Shown: one piece after another, positions 35,374 to 44,978 of the stretch
Numbering within the stretch: position 1 is the first letter of the stretch
Layout of the letters: every line of letters begins with the position of its first letter
Assembly (NCBI GenBank): GCA_016865015.1
Contig: CP018226.1
Span: 3,627,001 to 3,691,000 of the forward strand
Source: Rhizobiales bacterium IMCC20636
Lineage (GTDB): Bacteria; Pseudomonadota; Alphaproteobacteria; Rhizobiales; GCA-2746425
Length of the DNA stretch: 64,000 nucleotides
Direction: 5' to 3'
Program-made: the position numbers and the translations under genes
Notes under the pieces: model-generated
The model's input: only the letters and a program-made list of their open reading frames with translations
What the model was told of the DNA's origin: nothing
Database searches by the model: none

Positions 35374-35880
35374 ATGCCGGTGCCTAAAACCGGATTAATG
35401 GTTTTCTGGTCTACATTGCTGGTTTTGGGAGGTGGCGCATTTATGTTTGCCTCCCAAAACCTTTTTTTTGGAACTGAAACACCGACTGGGCTTCTCAACC
35501 CCGCAGATTCGAACAAGGTTCAAATTGGCAGCAAGGTCTATTCTTCCAATTGCGCATCCTGCCATGGCGAAAATCTGGAAGGCCAACCGAATTGGCGCAG
35601 TCCGGGGGAAGACGGGCTCCTGCCCGCGCCGCCCCATGATGAAACAGGACACACCTGGCATCATACCGACGATGTCCTGTTTGGAATCACCAAATATGGC
35701 CTCGCCGAATTTTCAGGACTTGAAGGCTACGCAAGCGCCATGCCGATCTACAAGGATGTCCTGAGCGATGAGGACATAAAAGCGGTATTATCCTTCATCA
35801 AATCTCGCTGGCCGGCCGAAATTCAGGCCCGGCATACCGAGATGAATGAGAAAGCCACGCAAAACAAATCCGCCGAGTAG
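35374..35880 (+). CDS. membrane-anchored monohaem cytochrome c
   Basis: The 168-residue protein has one N-terminal membrane helix (residues 8-30) and a cytochrome c domain with CASCH at 60-64. A possible axial Met lies in ASAMPIYKDVLSDEDIKAVLSFIKSRWP. The acidic/His stretch HDETGHTWHHTDD precedes it. It starts 2 bases after the transpeptidase stop and ends the copper island. Proteins of this form often accompany copper-resistance multicopper oxidases. Confidence 0.88.
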   Translation: MPVPKTGLMVFWSTLLVLGGGAFMFASQNLFFGTETPTGLLNPADSNKVQIGSKVYSSNCASCHGENLEGQPNWRSPGEDGLLPAPPHDETGHTWHHTDDVLFGITKYGLAEFSGLEGYASAMPIYKDVLSDEDIKAVLSFIKSRWPAEIQARHTEMNEKATQNKSAE

Positions 35881-35917
35881 ACGACTGACGGGATAGATGG
35901 GGCTTGCGGCTGACCTG

Positions 35918-36958
35918 CTATCTGTCGACTTCCGCACGCGGATCCAGCAAGGCGGTCAGAATATTTTCCTGTGTGATTTCACCGACAATCACACCGTCCT
36001 TTTCAACACCGACAGCATCGCCACCGGTTTTCAGCAATTCCATGACGTTCTGAATGGCCTCCTGCCCGGTGACCGTCACCGTCGGTGTCTTGTCGGCGAC
36101 AGGATGCATGATGTGTTCGGCACACAGGACATTCAGCGGGTTCATATGCGCTACGAAATCAGCCACATAATCATCGGCTGGGGCGGAAAAGATTTCCTGT
36201 GGTGTACCGCATTGAATAATCCGTCCACCTTCCATGATGGCAATGCGGTCGCCGATCTTGAAAGCTTCATCCAGATCATGGCTGACAAATATGATGGTAC
36301 GCTTCAGGCTGCTCTGCAGGTCCAGCAATTCATCCTGAAGACGGGTGCGGATCAGTGGATCAAGCGCTGAAAAGGGTTCATCCATCAGCAAAATCGGGGC
36401 CTCAGTGACAAAGGCCCGGGCCAGACCAACGCGTTGCTGCATACCGCCGGACAATTCGCCAACACGGTGATCACCCCAGTCGGCCAGGCCAACAAGTTTC
36501 AGCTGTTCATCGACCCGGCGGTTCCGCTCGTCCAGACCGACACCGCCCAGTTCCAGACCAAGCCCGACATTCTCCCGCACACTGCGCCAGGGCAGCAGAC
36601 CAAATTGCTGAAACACCATGGCAACACGCGTCAGCCGCATCTTTCGCAGCGTTGCCTTGTCAGCCGATGTGATGTCGACCATGTTGTCGCCATTGTTGAC
36701 ACGGACAGACCCGCGCACCACCGGATTGAGCCCATTGACCGCCCGCAACAAGGTGGATTTCCCGGAACCGGACAGACCCATCAGAACCAGAATTTCACCA
36801 GCCTTCACATCAAGTGAGCAATCATGCACGCCCAGCACCTGATTGGTGGCGTCCTGAACTTCGGCTCGAGTCTTGCCCTCATCCATCAGTGGCAGAGCGC
36901 TTTTCGGGTCTTTCCCGAACACAATGGAGACGGCATCAAATTCAACAGCGTTATTCAT
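35918..36958 (-). CDS. choV: choline ABC transporter ATPase ChoV
   Basis: The 346-residue ATPase of the ProV/OpuAA group has Walker A MGLSGSGKSTLLRAVNGL, signature LSGGMQQRVGLARAF, Walker B ILLMDEPFSALDP and switch FVSHDLDEAFKIGD. A C-terminal CBS-like region follows (about residues 275-340, VTVTGQEAIQNVMELLKTGGDAVGVEKDGVIVGEIT). It energises choline or betaine uptake. It overlaps choW by ATGA and is the last gene of choX-choW-choV. It is convergent with the copper-island cytochrome, 37 bases apart. Confidence 0.92.
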   Translation of the reverse strand: MNNAVEFDAVSIVFGKDPKSALPLMDEGKTRAEVQDATNQVLGVHDCSLDVKAGEILVLMGLSGSGKSTLLRAVNGLNPVVRGSVRVNNGDNMVDITSADKATLRKMRLTRVAMVFQQFGLLPWRSVRENVGLGLELGGVGLDERNRRVDEQLKLVGLADWGDHRVGELSGGMQQRVGLARAFVTEAPILLMDEPFSALDPLIRTRLQDELLDLQSSLKRTIIFVSHDLDEAFKIGDRIAIMEGGRIIQCGTPQEIFSAPADDYVADFVAHMNPLNVLCAEHIMHPVADKTPTVTVTGQEAIQNVMELLKTGGDAVGVEKDGVIVGEITQENILTALLDPRAEVDR

Positions 36959-37791
36959 TTGCGGCGCTCCACGCGCAGCATGCGATCCAGCATGATTGCG
37001 ACAATAACAATGACAAATCCACTTTCGAAGCCGAGCGCAGCATTCACCTGATTAAGCGCGCGAACAACAGGCACGCCCAGCCCGTCAGCGCCAACAAGGG
37101 CGGCGATGACCACCATGGACAGCGACAGCATGATGGTCTGGTTGAGACCGGCCATGATCTGCGGCACAGCGTAGGGCAGTTCCACTTTGACCAGTTTCTG
37201 CCACCCTGTTGCGCCAAAAGCGTCGGCTGCCTCCAGTAAGGGTTGCGGCGTTGAAGACACGCCCAGATGAGTGAGACGAATGGGGGCCGGAACCACAAAA
37301 ATCACAGTAGCCATCAGACCGGGCACCATTCCGATGCCAAAAAACACAATCGCCGGGATGAGATACACAAAGGTCGGCAAGGTCTGCATCAGATCCAGAA
37401 CCGGGCGCATGACGCGGAACAGATTGGGCCGGTGCGCCGCTGCGATGCCAATGGGCACGCCAACCGCCATACACACGACACAGGCAGACAGTACGAGTGT
37501 CAGGCTTTCCGTGGTTTCTTCCCAATAATCCTGATTGAGAATGAAGAGGAAGCCCAGCAAAATGAGCAGACAGGTTTTCCAGGAGTGCTGGAGAAACCAG
37601 GTCAATCCAACAAAGAACGCGATGATAATCAGCGGGTGTGGGGTCTGCAGAACCCAGAGAATACCGTCGATGAGGGTTTCCAGACCCAGGGCCAGCCCGT
37701 CAAAGAACCACGCACCATTTGCCTGCAACCAGTCGAATACGGTTCGGGCGGTCGAGCCGACCGGAATCTTGTTTGCCGTCAGCCATTCCAT
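36955..37791 (-). CDS. choW: choline ABC transporter permease ChoW
   Basis: The 278-residue ProW/OpuAB-type permease has five to six membrane helices and the EAA loop LEAADAFGATGWQKLVKVELPYAVPQIMAGLNQTIMLSLSM near residues 185-225. LALGLETLIDGILWVLQTPHP at the N-terminus is typical of the choline/betaine permeases. It lies 83 bases after choX and overlaps choV by 4 bases. Confidence 0.92.
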   Translation of the reverse strand: MEWLTANKIPVGSTARTVFDWLQANGAWFFDGLALGLETLIDGILWVLQTPHPLIIIAFFVGLTWFLQHSWKTCLLILLGFLFILNQDYWEETTESLTLVLSACVVCMAVGVPIGIAAAHRPNLFRVMRPVLDLMQTLPTFVYLIPAIVFFGIGMVPGLMATVIFVVPAPIRLTHLGVSSTPQPLLEAADAFGATGWQKLVKVELPYAVPQIMAGLNQTIMLSLSMVVIAALVGADGLGVPVVRALNQVNAALGFESGFVIVIVAIMLDRMLRVERRK

Positions 37792-37829
37792 AGGTCTTTA
37801 AGCCCGCCAATGAGAATTATAGAGGAAAG

Positions 37830-37858
37830 CCTCCCGAACCACTGAAGGGAACGGGAGG
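37830..37858 (-). other. hairpin between choX and choW
   Basis: The inverted repeat 37830-37836 (CCTCCCG) with 37852-37858 lies just after the choX stop codon on the minus strand, without a clear T-run. It probably stabilises the binding-protein message or partly attenuates the operon. Confidence 0.5.
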
Positions 37859-37874
37859 TCATTTGTCGCAAGTC

Positions 37875-38807
37875 TTACAGGCCGAGTTCTGCTGCCACGG
37901 CAGACATGGCATCGCCACCATCCTGTGTGGTTACACCATCAAGCCAGCCGGACAACACATCCGGATTGGCTTTAAGCCATGTCGTTGCTGCATCTTCCGG
38001 GTCTTCATTGTCATTCAGGATAGCGCCCATGATTTCGTTTTCCATGGCGAGCGTGAATTTCAGATTGCCCAGCAATTTGCCAACATTCGGGCATTCAGTG
38101 ACATAGCCGGCGCGGGTGTTGGTATAGACTGTAGCACCGCCAAAATCCGGACCGAAATGGTCATCGCCACCGGACAGATAGGTCAGGTCGAAATTGGCAT
38201 TCATCGGATGCGGTTCCCAGCCCAGAAACACAACAGGCTCGTCGCGTTTATCAGCCCGGCCAACCTGTGCCAGCATGCCTTGTTCCGAAGATTCAGCAAC
38301 TTCAAAATCTTTCAGGCCAAAGGCATCGGCTTCGATCATTTCAATGATCAACCGGTTGCCATCATTGCCCGGCTCAATGCCGTAAATCTTGCCTTCCAAT
38401 GCATCCATGTGTGTCGCGATGCTGGCAAAGTCTGTAATACCAAGCTTTGCTCCGGCAGCATTGGTGGCCAGCGTGTATTTTGCGCCTTCGAGGTTTTCGC
38501 GCACCGTATCCACCGTCTTGGCTTCACGATAAGGGGCAATATCGGCTTCCATTGTTGGCATCCAGTTGCCGAGGAAAACATCAATATCGCCGCGCGCCAT
38601 GGACGTGTAGGTTACCGGCACGGACAGGACTTTCACATCTGTGTCATAGCCCAATGCGTCCAGCAAAACCGTTGTGGCGGCTGTTGTGGCGGTGATGTCT
38701 GTCCACCCCACATCGGAGAAGGTCACACTCTCACAATTTGCCTGGACGGCCGTGGAAAGCGCACCAAGCACCAATAGGCTGGTCGCTGTGGTTTTTAAAA
38801 ATCTCAT
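37875..38807 (-). CDS. choX: choline-binding periplasmic protein ChoX
   Basis: The 310-residue protein has a signal peptide (MRFLKTTATSLLVLGALSTAVQA-NCE). The OpuAC-type fold resembles ChoX of Sinorhizobium: SVTFSDVGWTDITATTAATTVLLDALGY, GDIDVFLGNWMPTMEADIAPY and FLGWEPHPMNANFDLTYLSGGDD, whose aromatic residues form the choline cage. It is divergent from betI with a palindromic operator between. Confidence 0.92.
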   Translation of the reverse strand: MRFLKTTATSLLVLGALSTAVQANCESVTFSDVGWTDITATTAATTVLLDALGYDTDVKVLSVPVTYTSMARGDIDVFLGNWMPTMEADIAPYREAKTVDTVRENLEGAKYTLATNAAGAKLGITDFASIATHMDALEGKIYGIEPGNDGNRLIIEMIEADAFGLKDFEVAESSEQGMLAQVGRADKRDEPVVFLGWEPHPMNANFDLTYLSGGDDHFGPDFGGATVYTNTRAGYVTECPNVGKLLGNLKFTLAMENEIMGAILNDNEDPEDAATTWLKANPDVLSGWLDGVTTQDGGDAMSAVAAELGL

Positions 38808-38879
38808 GATGGGTCCCTATGTATTATTGATCGGTTGATGTTCGGCAGGTGGATGGCCGAATAAAGTTTCCGGTTTTTA

Positions 38880-38899
38880 TTAATTGACGAGTCAATTAA
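38880..38899. promoter_or_regulatory. candidate BetI operator
   Basis: A perfect palindrome TTAATTGA-CGAG-TCAATTAA lies between the divergent choX and betI starts, 73 bases from choX and 70 from betI. It resembles known BetI sites built on ATTGA..TCAAT half-sites. One site could control both the uptake and the oxidation operons. Choline would relieve repression. Confidence 0.7.
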
Positions 38900-38968
38900 A
38901 AACATATTCCCTGAACATAGCAAGCCCCTGCCTTTTTGCCCGCAAATGCCCCACCAGAGAGGACTGAA

Positions 38969-39613
38969 ATGCCGAAGGTCGGAATGGAGCCCATTCGCCG
39001 AAAAGCCCTGATCAAGGCTACCATTCTGGAAATCGGTGAAATCGGTTCACTGGATGTTACGGTGAGCCGCATCGCGAAACGCGCGGGTGTCTCAAGTGGG
39101 CTGGCACATCATTATCTCGGCGGAAAAGACCAGATTCTGCTGGCGGCCATGCGCCATATTCTGAAAGTCTTTGGCGAGCATGTGCGCCATGAATTATCGC
39201 TGGTGGATACGCCGCTGGATCGCCTCGAAGCCATCATCCTGGCCAGTTTTCACCCACGCAACTTCGCTCCTGAAGTGGTGGCCGCCTGGTTGGCGTTTTA
39301 TGTTCAGGCACAAAAATCGAAGCAGGCGCAACGTCTGCTGCAGGTCTATGCAAAGCGCCTGCACTCGAACCTTCTGTTCAGCCTGATTCAGTTGACTGAT
39401 CCCAGCCGGGCAGAGCATATTGCGCAGGGTCTGGCAGCGATGATCGACGGATTTTACATCCGCAAGGCGCTGCAGGACATAGCGCCCAGTCGGCTTGATA
39501 CGATTGCAACGGTGGCCGAATATCTCCATCTACAGCTGAGCCAGACGCCAAATCGGCCGGGATCTCATATGACCCGGCCAACCCCCTTCGAACCACAATT
39601 TGTAAAGACCTGA
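38969..39613 (+). CDS. betI: TetR-family choline-responsive repressor BetI
   Basis: The 214-residue regulator has the BetI start MPKVGMEPIRRKALIKATILEIGEIGSLDVTVSRIAKRAGVSSGLAHHYLGGKDQ shown by its GVSSGLAHHYLGGK recognition helix. The C-terminal ligand domain includes WLAFYVQAQ and GLAAMIDGFYIRKAL. The ATG at 38969 follows GAGAGGA and gives the canonical N-terminus; the in-frame ATG at 38936 adds 11 unconserved residues. It is followed 3 bases later by betB. Confidence 0.93.
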   Translation: MPKVGMEPIRRKALIKATILEIGEIGSLDVTVSRIAKRAGVSSGLAHHYLGGKDQILLAAMRHILKVFGEHVRHELSLVDTPLDRLEAIILASFHPRNFAPEVVAAWLAFYVQAQKSKQAQRLLQVYAKRLHSNLLFSLIQLTDPSRAEHIAQGLAAMIDGFYIRKALQDIAPSRLDTIATVAEYLHLQLSQTPNRPGSHMTRPTPFEPQFVKT

Positions 39614-39616
39614 ACA

Positions 39617-41071
39617 ATGCGAGCACAACCGAAAGCAAGCCATTTTATCAACGGTGTCTATGTGGAAGACACGGCAGGCACACCTATAGACATCGTCTAT
39701 CCGGCCAATGGAGAGCTGATCGGGCGGGTGCATTCTGCCACGCCCTCAATCATTGATCAGGCGCTTGCCGCTGCACAAGCGGCGCAGAAAGCCTGGGCGC
39801 GGACAAGCGCTACGCAGCGCGGACGCATCTTGCGCAAAGCCGCGGACATGATCCGGGAGCGCAATCGTGAGCTCAGCACTCTGGAAACACTGGATACCGG
39901 AAAACCGTTGCAGGAAACCCTTGTGGCTGATGCGACATCGGGCGCGGATGCACTGGAATATTTTGGCGGACTTGCTGCCAGCATCACCGGTGAATACATC
40001 CCGCTGGGCGATGATTTTGTCTACACAATTCGCGAACCCCTTGGTGTTTGCGTGGGCATTGGCGCCTGGAATTACCCGACCCAGATTGCCTGCTGGAAAG
40101 GCGCGCCTGCCCTCGCCTGTGGCAATGCCGTGATATTCAAGCCTTCCGAAACCACACCTTTGTGCGCATTGAAAATTGCAGAAATCCTGATTGAGGCAGG
40201 CCTGCCAGTCGGACTTTACAATGTGGTTCAGGGCCTTGGCGATGTGGGATCAGCGCTGGTCTCCGATCCGCGTGTGGACAAGGTGTCGCTCACCGGCTCG
40301 GTGCCCACAGGCAAAAAGGTTTATGCAGCAGCCGGTGCCGGCGTAAAACATGTCACCATGGAACTTGGTGGCAAATCACCGCTTTTGGTGTTCGACGATG
40401 CCGATGTCGAAGATTCCGTTGGCGGAGCCATGCTGGGCAATTTCTACTCCTCCGGACAAGTCTGCTCCAACGGCACGCGGGTATTCGTCCAAGATGGCAT
40501 TCTTCCCAAATTTCTCGACCGGCTTGCGGCACGTACCAGCGCAATCCGGCTCGGTGATCCGATGGATGAAGAGACCCAGATGGGACCGATGGTGACCGAA
40601 GCGCAGATGGACAAGGTTCTGGCCTATATCGAAATCGGCAAAGCGGAAGGTGCGCGGCTGGTCACCGGAGGCAAACGTGCGATGGGCAAAAACGGCTTCT
40701 ATATCGAGCCAACCGTGTTTGCCGATGTCACCGATGACATGCGCATCGCCCGTGAAGAGATTTTTGGACCGGTTATGTGCGTGCTGAGCTTCAGCGAGGA
40801 AGGCGAAGCTATTGCGCGGGCCAATGACACCGAATTCGGCCTGTCTGCGGGCGTGTTTACCAAAGATCTGACGCGTGCCCACCGGGTCATAGCAGAGCTG
40901 GAAGCCGGGTCCTGCTGGATCAATACCTATAATCTTGCGCCCGTGGAGGCTCCGTTTGGCGGCGTCAAACAATCCGGTGTCGGACGGGAAAATTCCAAAG
41001 CGGCGATCGAGCATTACACACAATTGAAATCTGTCTATGTGGCCATGGGTTCAGTTGAGGCGCCATACTGA
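39617..41071 (+). CDS. betB: betaine aldehyde dehydrogenase BetB
   Basis: The 484-residue NAD-dependent aldehyde dehydrogenase oxidises betaine aldehyde to glycine betaine. It has [21 protein letters not shown], the oxyanion [20 protein letters not shown], catalytic Glu in [13 protein letters not shown], catalytic Cys in [15 protein letters not shown], and the C-terminal [32 protein letters not shown]. Length and motifs are normal. It overlaps betA by one base (TGATG). Confidence 0.95.
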   Translation: MRAQPKASHFINGVYVEDTAGTPIDIVYPANGELIGRVHSATPSIIDQALAAAQAAQKAWARTSATQRGRILRKAADMIRERNRELSTLETLDTGKPLQETLVADATSGADALEYFGGLAASITGEYIPLGDDFVYTIREPLGVCVGIGAWNYPTQIACWKGAPALACGNAVIFKPSETTPLCALKIAEILIEAGLPVGLYNVVQGLGDVGSALVSDPRVDKVSLTGSVPTGKKVYAAAGAGVKHVTMELGGKSPLLVFDDADVEDSVGGAMLGNFYSSGQVCSNGTRVFVQDGILPKFLDRLAARTSAIRLGDPMDEETQMGPMVTEAQMDKVLAYIEIGKAEGARLVTGGKRAMGKNGFYIEPTVFADVTDDMRIAREEIFGPVMCVLSFSEEGEAIARANDTEFGLSAGVFTKDLTRAHRVIAELEAGSCWINTYNLAPVEAPFGGVKQSGVGRENSKAAIEHYTQLKSVYVAMGSVEAPY

Positions 41072-42732
41072 TGCAAGCGGACTTTGTTATAATCGGTGCC
41101 GGTTCTGCTGGCTGTGCCATGGCGTATCGCCTGTCGGAAAATGGCAAGCACTCGGTGCTTGTGATCGAGTATGGCGGTACGGATGCCGGGCCCTTCATTC
41201 AAATGCCAGCTGCCCTGTCCTACCCGATGAATATGGCGCGCTATGACTGGGGCTACAAATCCGAGCCGGAACCCTATCTCGGCGGACGGGAACTTGTTGT
41301 GCCACGGGGAAAGGTTATTGGCGGCTCGTCATCCATCAATGGCATGGTGTATGTGCGCGGCAATGCGAAGGACTTCGATCATTGGGCCGAAAGCGGCGCT
41401 GATGGCTGGGCCTATGCTGATGTGCTGCCTTATTACAAACGCATGGAACACTGGCACGATGGTGGTCATGGCGGCGATCCGTCCTGGCGCGGCACCGACG
41501 GACCGCTGCATGTCACAAGGGGGCCACGCAAGAACCCTCTGTTTCAGGCCTTTGTCGATGCCGGTCAACAGGCAGGCTATCAGGTCACTGATGACTATAA
41601 TGGCGAGCAGCAGGAAGGCTTTGGCCCGATGGAGCAGACTGTGTGGCGCGGTCGGCGCTGGTCTGCTGCCAATGCCTATCTCAAACCGGCGTTGAAGCGA
41701 GACAATTGCTCGGTTGTCCGGGCCCTGGCGCAACGCGTGGTGTTTGAAGATGGCCGCGCTGTTGGTGTGGAAATCAAACGTGGCGACACGGTGGAAACCG
41801 TCCGTGCAAACCGGGAAGTGATCATCGCCGCCTCTTCCATCAACACGCCAAAACTCTTGATGCTGTCAGGTATTGGTCCGTCGGACCATCTGGCAGAACA
41901 CGGGATTTCAGTGGTCGCAGACCGTCCGGGTGTGGGGCAAAATCTGCAGGATCATCTGGAACTGTATATACAGATGGCCGCGAGCCAGCCCATTACGCTT
42001 TACAAATACTGGAACCTTTGGGGCAAGGCCCTGATCGGGGCCCAGTGGCTGTTTACCCGCAAGGGCATGGGGGCTTCCAACCAATTTGAATCTGCCGCTT
42101 TCATCCGCTCCAAGGCCGGTGTCGAATATCCCGATATACAGTATCATTTTTTGCCTATTGCGGTGCGCTATGATGGCCAGGCAGCGGCCGAAGGGCATGG
42201 ATTCCAGGCCCATGTCGGGCCGATGCGTTCAGTCTCACGCGGCGCAGTCACCCTGCGGTCGGGAAACCCGGATGACGCACCCAAAATAAACTTCAACTAT
42301 ATGAGCCACGACAGTGACTGGGAAGATTTCAGGACCTGCATCAGGCTGACGCGGGAGATTTTCGCTCAGGATGCTTTTGCGCCCTACACATCACACGAAA
42401 TCCAGCCGGGCAAAGCATTGCAGAGTGACGATGAGCTGGATGGCTTTATTCGCGATCATGCTGAAAGCGCGTATCACCCTTGCGGAACGGCCAAAATGGG
42501 CAGCGTGACTGATCTTATGGCCGTGGTTGATCCGACCTGCCGGGTCATTGGCGTCGAGGGTTTGCGGGTGGCTGACAGTTCCATCTTCCCGCGCATTACC
42601 AATGGCAATCTCAATGCGCCATCCATCATGGTTGGTGAGAAAGCGTCTGACCATATTCTCGGGATTGAACCGCTGAGCCGGTCCAACGCGCACCCATGGC
42701 TGAACCCGGATTGGACGTCAGCGCAGAGGTAG
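41071..42732 (+). CDS. betA: choline dehydrogenase BetA
   Basis: The 553-residue GMC flavoprotein oxidises choline to betaine aldehyde. It has the FAD motif [20 protein letters not shown] at the N-terminus, GMC signature 1 ([22 protein letters not shown]), signature 2 ([18 protein letters not shown]) and the C-terminal catalytic His region ([11 protein letters not shown], then [19 protein letters not shown]). It completes betIBA; no choline sulphatase lies between the genes, unlike the rhizobial betICBA order. Confidence 0.95.
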   Translation: MQADFVIIGAGSAGCAMAYRLSENGKHSVLVIEYGGTDAGPFIQMPAALSYPMNMARYDWGYKSEPEPYLGGRELVVPRGKVIGGSSSINGMVYVRGNAKDFDHWAESGADGWAYADVLPYYKRMEHWHDGGHGGDPSWRGTDGPLHVTRGPRKNPLFQAFVDAGQQAGYQVTDDYNGEQQEGFGPMEQTVWRGRRWSAANAYLKPALKRDNCSVVRALAQRVVFEDGRAVGVEIKRGDTVETVRANREVIIAASSINTPKLLMLSGIGPSDHLAEHGISVVADRPGVGQNLQDHLELYIQMAASQPITLYKYWNLWGKALIGAQWLFTRKGMGASNQFESAAFIRSKAGVEYPDIQYHFLPIAVRYDGQAAAEGHGFQAHVGPMRSVSRGAVTLRSGNPDDAPKINFNYMSHDSDWEDFRTCIRLTREIFAQDAFAPYTSHEIQPGKALQSDDELDGFIRDHAESAYHPCGTAKMGSVTDLMAVVDPTCRVIGVEGLRVADSSIFPRITNGNLNAPSIMVGEKASDHILGIEPLSRSNAHPWLNPDWTSAQR

Positions 42733-42791
42733 CCAAACGACCACTCATAATTGCGCATCTTGCACGACTCACGTTAAGGCTTCATGGTTCT

Positions 42792-42820
42792 GTTTCATCG
42801 CTGGCAGACAGCGATGAAAC
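42792..42820. other. 12-bp perfect hairpin between betA and the DMT gene
   Basis: A perfect 12-bp inverted repeat (42792-42803 with 42809-42820) with a 5-base loop lies 59 bases after the betA stop and 31 bases before the next ATG. No T-run follows on either strand (CAAACTTTAC on plus). It may end bet transcription weakly, or act as an operator or leader element of the transporter gene. Confidence 0.6.
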
Positions 42821-42851
42821 CAAACTTTACTCGATCAAATCAGGCCCAGCC

Positions 42852-43775
42852 ATGAATCCACTGCGCGGCATTCTTCTGAAACTCTTGTCAGTGACAATCT
42901 TTGTCGGAATGGCAAGCTGCGTCAAAGCCGTTGCCGACACTATTCCACCGGGAGAAACCGTTTTCTTCAGGTCTTTGTTTGCCATTCCGGTGATTTTTGT
43001 ATGGCTTGCCTGGCAACATGATCTGAAAGAGGGCCTCAAGACAAAAAACCCGATGGGCCATGTCTGGCGCGGGCTGGTGGGAACCACGGCGATGGCCATG
43101 AGTTTCACGGCGCTTGGGCTCTTGCCGCTCCCTGAAGTGACTGCGATCGGCTACGCAGCACCAGTCCTGACCGTGATCTTTGCAGCCATGTTTCTGGGCG
43201 AACCGGTCCGGGTGTTTCGTCTGTCAGCTGTGGTACTTGGACTCGTCGGGGTGGTCGTCATCCTGACCCCGCGTCTCACTGTCATGAGCGTTGATGCTGC
43301 CGACAAAATGGAGGCAATTGGTGCCTTCCTGACCTTGATCGCAGCCGTCTTTGCGGCTTTGGCACAGGTGTTCATCCGCAAGCTGGTGGGCACAGAAACT
43401 ACCGCTGCCATTGTGTTTTATTTCTCCGTCACAGCCACATTGCTCTCGCTGCTGACGCTGCCTTATGGCTGGGTTGTGCCGGAATTGCCTGAACTCGCCC
43501 TTTTGATAATGGCGGGCATTTTTGGAGGCATTGCACAGATTTTGCTGACCATGTCCTATCGGTTTGCCGACACATCTGTCATTGCCCCGTTTGAATATAT
43601 CTCGATCCTGCTGGCCGTCATTGTTGGCTACACGGTGTTTGGCGAAGTACCGACATCCACAACCCTCGCTGGGGTGGCCCTTGTGATCCTGGCCGGATTG
43701 ATCATTATCTATCGTGAACGCAAACTGGGCATCGAACGCTCCCGCCAGCGGGAGGCCATGACACCTCAGGGTTAG
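42852..43775 (+). CDS. DMT-superfamily (EamA) transporter
   Basis: The 307-residue inner-membrane protein has ten predicted helices formed by two EamA repeats (first about residues 8-138, with FFRSLFAIPVIFVWLAW and MSFTALGLLPLPEVTAIGYAAPVLTVIFAAMFLGEPV; second about 150-290, with SYRFADTSVIAPFEYISILLAVIVGYTVFGEVP). It is related to RhaT/RarD-like permeases and S-adenosylmethionine or metabolite exporters. The substrate is unknown. The ATG at 42852 is preferred because the upstream open frame crosses the hairpin and betA end. It precedes the thiolase operon by 18 bases. Confidence 0.87.
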   Translation: MNPLRGILLKLLSVTIFVGMASCVKAVADTIPPGETVFFRSLFAIPVIFVWLAWQHDLKEGLKTKNPMGHVWRGLVGTTAMAMSFTALGLLPLPEVTAIGYAAPVLTVIFAAMFLGEPVRVFRLSAVVLGLVGVVVILTPRLTVMSVDAADKMEAIGAFLTLIAAVFAALAQVFIRKLVGTETTAAIVFYFSVTATLLSLLTLPYGWVVPELPELALLIMAGIFGGIAQILLTMSYRFADTSVIAPFEYISILLAVIVGYTVFGEVPTSTTLAGVALVILAGLIIIYRERKLGIERSRQREAMTPQG

Positions 43776-43793
43776 AGGCTTGAAAGGAACACA

Positions 43794-44966
43794 ATGACAT
43801 CAGATCCCGTGATCGTTGGATGGGCGCACAGCAAATTTGGCAAAAGTGATGCGGAAGATGTGGAAGCGCTCATGGCCGAAATTGGCGGAGCGGCATTGGA
43901 GCATGCAGGCGTTGCGCCTGACGATGTTGATTTTGCCGCTGTGGGTGTTCTCAACAACGGATTTTCCAATCAGGGCTTTGAAGCTGCGCTTCTGGGCGTT
44001 GCGGTGCCGGGGCTTGAGCACACGCCAGCCATTCGCACTGAAAATGCCTGTGCCACGGGTTCTGCGGCGCTCTATACCGCGGCCGATTTCATTGCCAGCG
44101 GGCGTGGGCGCATTGCATTGGTGGTGGGCGCGGAGAAAATGTCCGCCACATCAAACGCAAAAGTCGGCGACATCCTGCTCAGCGCCTCCTATCGCAAGGA
44201 AGAGGGAGATGTCAGCGGTGGATTTGCCGGTATTTTCGCTCAGATCACACAGTCCTATTTTCAGAAGAACGGGGATCGAAGCGCCGAAATGGCCATGATT
44301 GCGGCCAAGAACCACGCCAATGGCGTCCATAATCCCTTCGCTCACATGCAGCGCGATTTTGGTTTTGATTTCTGCAATACCGTCTCGGAAAAGAACCCGC
44401 TGGTAGCCCCACCGCTGAGGCGAACAGACTGCTCGCTGGTATCCGATGGCGCTGCGGCACTGGTGCTGGCGGACCGGGAAACTGCCAATGATCTGTTTCG
44501 GGCCATCCGGTTCCGTGCGCGGGCGAACCGCAATGATGTGTTTCCACTGTCACGACGGGATATGTCCGCATTCGAAGGTGCGCACAAGGCATGGGCTTTG
44601 GCGAAGGACACAGCCGGCATTGATCTTGATGCGCTGGACTTTGTTGAAACCCATGACTGTTTCACAATTGCAGAGATGATTGAATATGAGGCGATGGGTC
44701 TGACGAAAAGAGGCGAAGGATGGAAAGCGGCTCGTGAGGGCTGGACGCAGAAGGACGGAAAGCTGCCGGTAAACCCGTCCGGCGGATTGAAATCCAAGGG
44801 CCACCCTATTGGTGCAACCGGTGTGTCGATGCATGTCATGGCGGCCATGCAATTGATGGGTGAGGCCGGTGCAATGCAAATCCCGGATGCGAACATGGGG
44901 GCTGTCTTCAATATGGGCGGTGCTGCGGTTTCGAACTATGTCTCCATTCTAGAGCGCGTAAAATAG
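43794..44966 (+). CDS. thiolase family protein (acetyl-CoA acetyltransferase/SCP-x type)
   Basis: The 390-residue protein has the thiolase nucleophile Cys in RTENACATGSAALYTAADFI, the C-terminal His in GGLKSKGHPIGATGVSMHVM, and FVETHDCFTIAEMIEYEAMGL. The Asn-rich C-terminal VFNMGGAAVSNYVSILERVK also fits. The SCP2-thiolase subgroup cleaves or condenses acyl-CoA and lacks some canonical thiolase residues. AAAGGAA precedes the ATG. It is followed 12 bases later by an acyl-CoA synthetase, suggesting breakdown of an unusual carboxylic acid. Confidence 0.87.
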   Translation: MTSDPVIVGWAHSKFGKSDAEDVEALMAEIGGAALEHAGVAPDDVDFAAVGVLNNGFSNQGFEAALLGVAVPGLEHTPAIRTENACATGSAALYTAADFIASGRGRIALVVGAEKMSATSNAKVGDILLSASYRKEEGDVSGGFAGIFAQITQSYFQKNGDRSAEMAMIAAKNHANGVHNPFAHMQRDFGFDFCNTVSEKNPLVAPPLRRTDCSLVSDGAAALVLADRETANDLFRAIRFRARANRNDVFPLSRRDMSAFEGAHKAWALAKDTAGIDLDALDFVETHDCFTIAEMIEYEAMGLTKRGEGWKAAREGWTQKDGKLPVNPSGGLKSKGHPIGATGVSMHVMAAMQLMGEAGAMQIPDANMGAVFNMGGAAVSNYVSILERVK

Positions 44967-44978
44967 GGACACAGATTT

